From Candidatus Cloacimonadota bacterium (lineage in GTDB: Bacteria > Cloacimonadota > Cloacimonadia > Cloacimonadales > TCS61): a stretch of DNA of 6,415 nucleotides. Location: positions 1-6,415 of the forward strand of contig DAOVQH010000148.1 in assembly GCA_030628755.1 (NCBI GenBank). The letters are read 5' to 3'. The notes beneath the pieces are model-generated. The model worked only from the letters and a program-made list of their open reading frames with translations. It had not been told where the DNA came from and ran no database searches. Made by a program: the position numbers and the translations under genes. This document shows positions 4,778 through 6,415 of the stretch, piece by piece (within the stretch, counting starts at the first letter, position 1; every line of letters starts with the position of its first letter).

Positions 4778-5617
4778 CTAATCACCAAATCTTGGATTTA
4801 CAATATTATTATAAATGGAGCCAAACGAATAGCTGAGTCCGATAGAAGCAAAATAAGAATATTGAGTTTCAAGTTCTTTTTTCATCAAAAGCAGATCTTC
4901 TGTGGAAACAACTCCGGCTGGAATCGATAATTGGTCATGTATCCGTGATACATTTCCCCATAAATCAAAAGAAAGTCCTTTAAATATCCTCCATGAAACA
5001 TCGCTGCATAAAGTTAATTTGTTTTTTTCATAACTATCCAAAATCATGTTATCGATGATTAGATATTGAGAAGCAATAATGCTTGCACTAACGGATCCCC
5101 AGGATTGGATATATTCGATTTCTGTGGTAAAGGAATGTTTCAGGGTTTTTTCAGATAATTTTTCATAAATGGTCTCTTCGCTGTAGTCTGCAAATCCCGG
5201 ATGAAATTTGTACTGAAAACGTAATTGTTTCCTGTTCGATTCCGAATATGGAAAAATATTATATTCTATTCCCGGTGAAATGCCTACGCCTAAATCTATA
5301 TTACTATAAGAGGAATCATAGATATATGACCAAAGTCCATAAGACCAGTGAGAATTTATAGATTTTATCACAGAAGCGTTGAAGCTTTTACTGTCCGAGG
5401 AACTTTCAATTACCTCGTCACCATAATCAAATTTATCCTGATTATAGCTACCAAAAAAACTAAACTCGATTTTAATTTCCTTCGTTACTCTTATAGCCGA
5501 GATAGAACCCCAGAGATTTAAAAAGTTTGAAGTTTCCTGTCCATTCAGGAAGCAACTTACATCGATTTCGAATACCCAGTTGTTCCATCTATCTATGAGC
5601 TCTTCCGTTTTTTTTTT
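4778..5617 (-). CDS. C-terminal part of a frameshifted outer-membrane-type protein (beta-strand-rich)
   Basis: This frame is open from the A10 tract to TAG and continues the protein begun at 6032. It reads TEELIDRWNNWVFEIDVSCF directly after the tract, then alternating hydrophobic/polar strands. Further landmarks are SNIDLGVGISPGIEYNIFPYSES, RKQLRFQYKF, SWGSVSASIIASQYL, FKGLSFDLWGNVSRIHDQLSIP, YFASIGLSYSFGS and the ending NIVNPRFGD. Such strands suggest an outer-membrane beta-barrel. I recall these motifs, especially the NPRFG end, from a widespread uncharacterised FCB/Gemmatimonadota/Acidobacteriota protein family. The first available start codon in this frame is a GTG at 5371, with no ribosome binding site. 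Starting there would discard about 80 conserved-looking residues, so it is not an independent gene. Restoring one base at the tract gives a 417-aa protein. Confidence 0.75.
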   Translation of the reverse strand, partial: KKKTEELIDRWNNWVFEIDVSCFLNGQETSNFLNLWGSISAIRVTKEIKIEFSFFGSYNQDKFDYGDEVIESSSDSKSFNASVIKSINSHWSYGLWSYIYDSSYSNIDLGVGISPGIEYNIFPYSESNRKQLRFQYKFHPGFADYSEETIYEKLSEKTLKHSFTTEIEYIQSWGSVSASIIASQYLIIDNMILDSYEKNKLTLCSDVSWRIFKGLSFDLWGNVSRIHDQLSIPAGVVSTEDLLLMKKELETQYSYFASIGLSYSFGSIYNNIVNPRFGD

Positions 5618-6032
5618 CTATTGGAAATGAGATAGTAATTTCATCAGCAATTTTTGTTCTGGCAAAATATCTTATTAATCCCAGCTTGATCGTCTGCACA
5701 CTTTTCCGTCTTTCATCATCATCGGTATCATTTTTTTCCAAAATAAATGTCAATGATTCGTCGATTCCCTGGAAACGTTTCTGCCCGGTAAAATCTACTG
5801 TGTATTTTTGCCCTCCGCTTCCGGTACGCTGCTTTGAAAATAGAATGTAAACATCTGCTTCCTGCATAAAACGGACAAAATCCACATTAGATATCTCTTC
5901 ACGGAAATAATTCAAATCACCGGTAGGATAATCGATATAAATTTTAAGTTTTTCTTCTGAATTTTCAATCGTTGTATCTGAATAGACCTGCGCAACACAA
6001 AGCAGAATGATAAACAAAACTATTCGCTTCAT
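5589..6032 (-). CDS. N-terminal part of a frameshifted outer-membrane-type protein (signal peptide and N-terminal domain)
   Basis: A 147-residue frame that ends shortly after a run of ten A residues. It begins with the signal peptide MKRIVLFIILLCVAQVYS (cleavage likely before Asp19). The soluble domain carries LKIYIDYPTGDLNYFREEI (29-47), VDFVRFMQEADVYILFSKQR (50-69), TGSGGQKYTVDFTGQKRF (70-87) and a DTDDDERRKSVQTIKLGLIRYFARTKIAD region. These match the N-terminal half of the same uncharacterised family as the downstream frame. The residues after the A tract (NGRAHR, then TAG) are unlike the family, whereas the adjacent frame continues it. ATG is preceded by a strong TTGGAGG. The gene therefore starts here and most likely ends at 4778. 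It lies about 240 bp downstream of the LeuD gene and probably has its own promoter. Export is confident; function is unknown. Confidence 0.8.
   Translation of the reverse strand: MKRIVLFIILLCVAQVYSDTTIENSEEKLKIYIDYPTGDLNYFREEISNVDFVRFMQEADVYILFSKQRTGSGGQKYTVDFTGQKRFQGIDESLTFILEKNDTDDDERRKSVQTIKLGLIRYFARTKIADEITISFPIEKKNGRAHR
5608..5617 (-). other. A10 homopolymer at the frameshift point
   Basis: Ten T on the plus strand, so ten A in the coding strand, preceded by G and followed by CGG. Read from 6032 the frame is GAA-AAA-AAA-AAC-GGA and ends at TAG (5589-5591). With nine A it becomes GAA-AAA-AAA-ACG-GAA and runs on to 4778 without a stop. In the downstream frame a TAG sits immediately before the tract, so the switch must occur within or just after it. 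Runs of this length are known sites of RNA-polymerase slippage, replication slippage and sequencing miscounts. Confidence 0.85.
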
Positions 6033-6140
6033 TTTTCCTCCAAAATATTATAAAGAATTCCCATCTGGAAACTGCCAAAGAAAATAGGTGAACTATTAAT
6101 TTTCCATTACTCCCTTTCACAAAATCTTATGTATTTATTT

Positions 6141-6160
6141 TCACTCGGTGTCTCTCGGTG
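6141..6160. repeat. 10-nt tandem repeat
   Basis: Two adjacent 10-mers, tcactcggtg and tctctcggtg, differ at one base, and a third degenerate unit (ttcttggctt) follows. On the minus strand this reads ACACCGAG-AG-ACACCGAG. It resembles the 9-10-nt periodic repeats elsewhere in the window and has no evident coding role. Confidence 0.5.
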
Positions 6161-6180
6161 TTCTTGGCTTGTCCCGCCTG

Positions 6181-6267
6181 CCCCGTAAGGAAGAATGACT
6201 GTATCGGGGTAAGGATGAACAACCCCAGTCCCGAAAGCATTCGGGACGGGGTAAACTGTATCGGGGT
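6181..6267 (-). repeat. GC-rich inverted and direct repeats downstream of leuD
   Basis: A strong hairpin has arms gtcccga (6228-6234) and tcgggac (6241-6247). It is extended past a bulged A by cccc (6223-6226) and gggg (6248-6251). A 13-bp direct repeat, actgtatcggggt, occurs at 6198-6210 and 6255-6267. A second weak pairing is ccccg (6181-6185) with cggg g (6205-6209). The hairpin lies 19 nt past the LeuD stop but lacks a clear U-run, so it looks more like a dispersed intergenic palindrome than a classical terminator. Its GC content contrasts with the surrounding DNA. The rest of 6033-6269 holds no gene. Confidence 0.65.
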
Positions 6268-6269
6268 GG

Positions 6270-6415
6270 TTAATTCTCCCTTATCCAATTCACCAAACCT
6301 TTTGCTTGAAAAATAGCCATCAGTTCTTTGGGCAGCGGAGCGAATTTGAATTCCTTATCTCGAACTGTGATGGTTCCTCTTTCCAAGTGTACATCCACTT
6401 TATCTCCAGCTTTGT
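6270..6415 (-). CDS. leuD: 3-isopropylmalate dehydratase small subunit, C-terminal end (cut by right window edge)
   Basis: Only the last 47 residues and the stop are in the window. They read KAGDKVDVHLERGTITVRD, then KEFKFAPLPKELMAIFQAKG and LVNWIREN. This is the usual C-terminus of short (about 165-aa) LeuD proteins: a GD-x-(L/V)-x-V-D-L-x-x-G strand, a PLP helix cap and a final GGLV-like turn. LeuD pairs with LeuC in the cytosol to isomerise 2-isopropylmalate to 3-isopropylmalate in leucine biosynthesis. The same fold serves homoaconitase and dimethylmalate dehydratase small subunits, which this fragment cannot exclude. The gene is followed by a GC-rich hairpin region and a new gene in the same orientation. 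Confidence 0.8.
   Translation of the reverse strand, partial: KAGDKVDVHLERGTITVRDKEFKFAPLPKELMAIFQAKGLVNWIREN

Noticed and set aside
6037..6052. TATAAT box just upstream of the outer-membrane-type gene
   Set aside because: A start point set by this box would fall on or beside the GGAGG ribosome binding site, and I see no -35 match at 16-18 bp. The promoter is more likely further upstream.

Overview
The window is AT-rich, and every gene I can support lies on the minus strand, so transcription runs from high to low coordinates. The gene content points to a Gram-negative member of the FCB group. Evidence is a GWxTD-domain secreted protein, a conserved outer-membrane-type protein ending in NIVNPRFG, and a single-RRM RNA-binding protein of the kind common in such genomes. 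Small palindromic repeats of the AAACTTaACAA type are also typical of AT-rich FCB genomes. A Cloacimonadota-like lineage is my best guess; this is inference from family knowledge, not a database result.

Layout from the upstream (right) end. The C-terminus of a LeuD-type isopropylmalate isomerase small subunit enters at the right edge. A GC-richer intergenic stretch with hairpins follows (about 6140-6267). Next is one exported, probably outer-membrane protein gene (6032 to 4778), split by a frameshift exactly at a run of ten A residues. Then comes a chloramphenicol-phosphotransferase-like P-loop kinase (4702-4118).

The middle of the window (about 4140-2168) is a repeat-rich accessory block. 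It holds two uncharacterised small genes (131 and 181 aa) and a Y1 HUH transposase of the REP-associated type (RAYT). The RAYT gene is bracketed by two identical 54-bp repeats with hairpins. The 131-aa gene is bracketed by two 82-bp repeats that are about 96% identical. Several stop codons in this block lie inside, or are completed by, a repeat.

The left part returns to ordinary chromosome: an RRM RNA-binding protein flanked by two related hairpins, then a two-gene unit. That unit is a DMT/EamA transporter with a good sigma-70-like promoter, followed by the GWxTD protein, coupled by a 4-nt ATGA overlap and cut by the left window edge.

The most interesting signals are (1) the A10 tract that splits an otherwise intact outer-membrane protein gene, which could be transcriptional slippage, phase variation or a sequencing error, and (2) the RAYT/palindrome block, whose outer half-palindromes look like a pre-existing palindrome split by the element. 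I see no convincing new defence system, CRISPR array, tRNA, rRNA or riboswitch.
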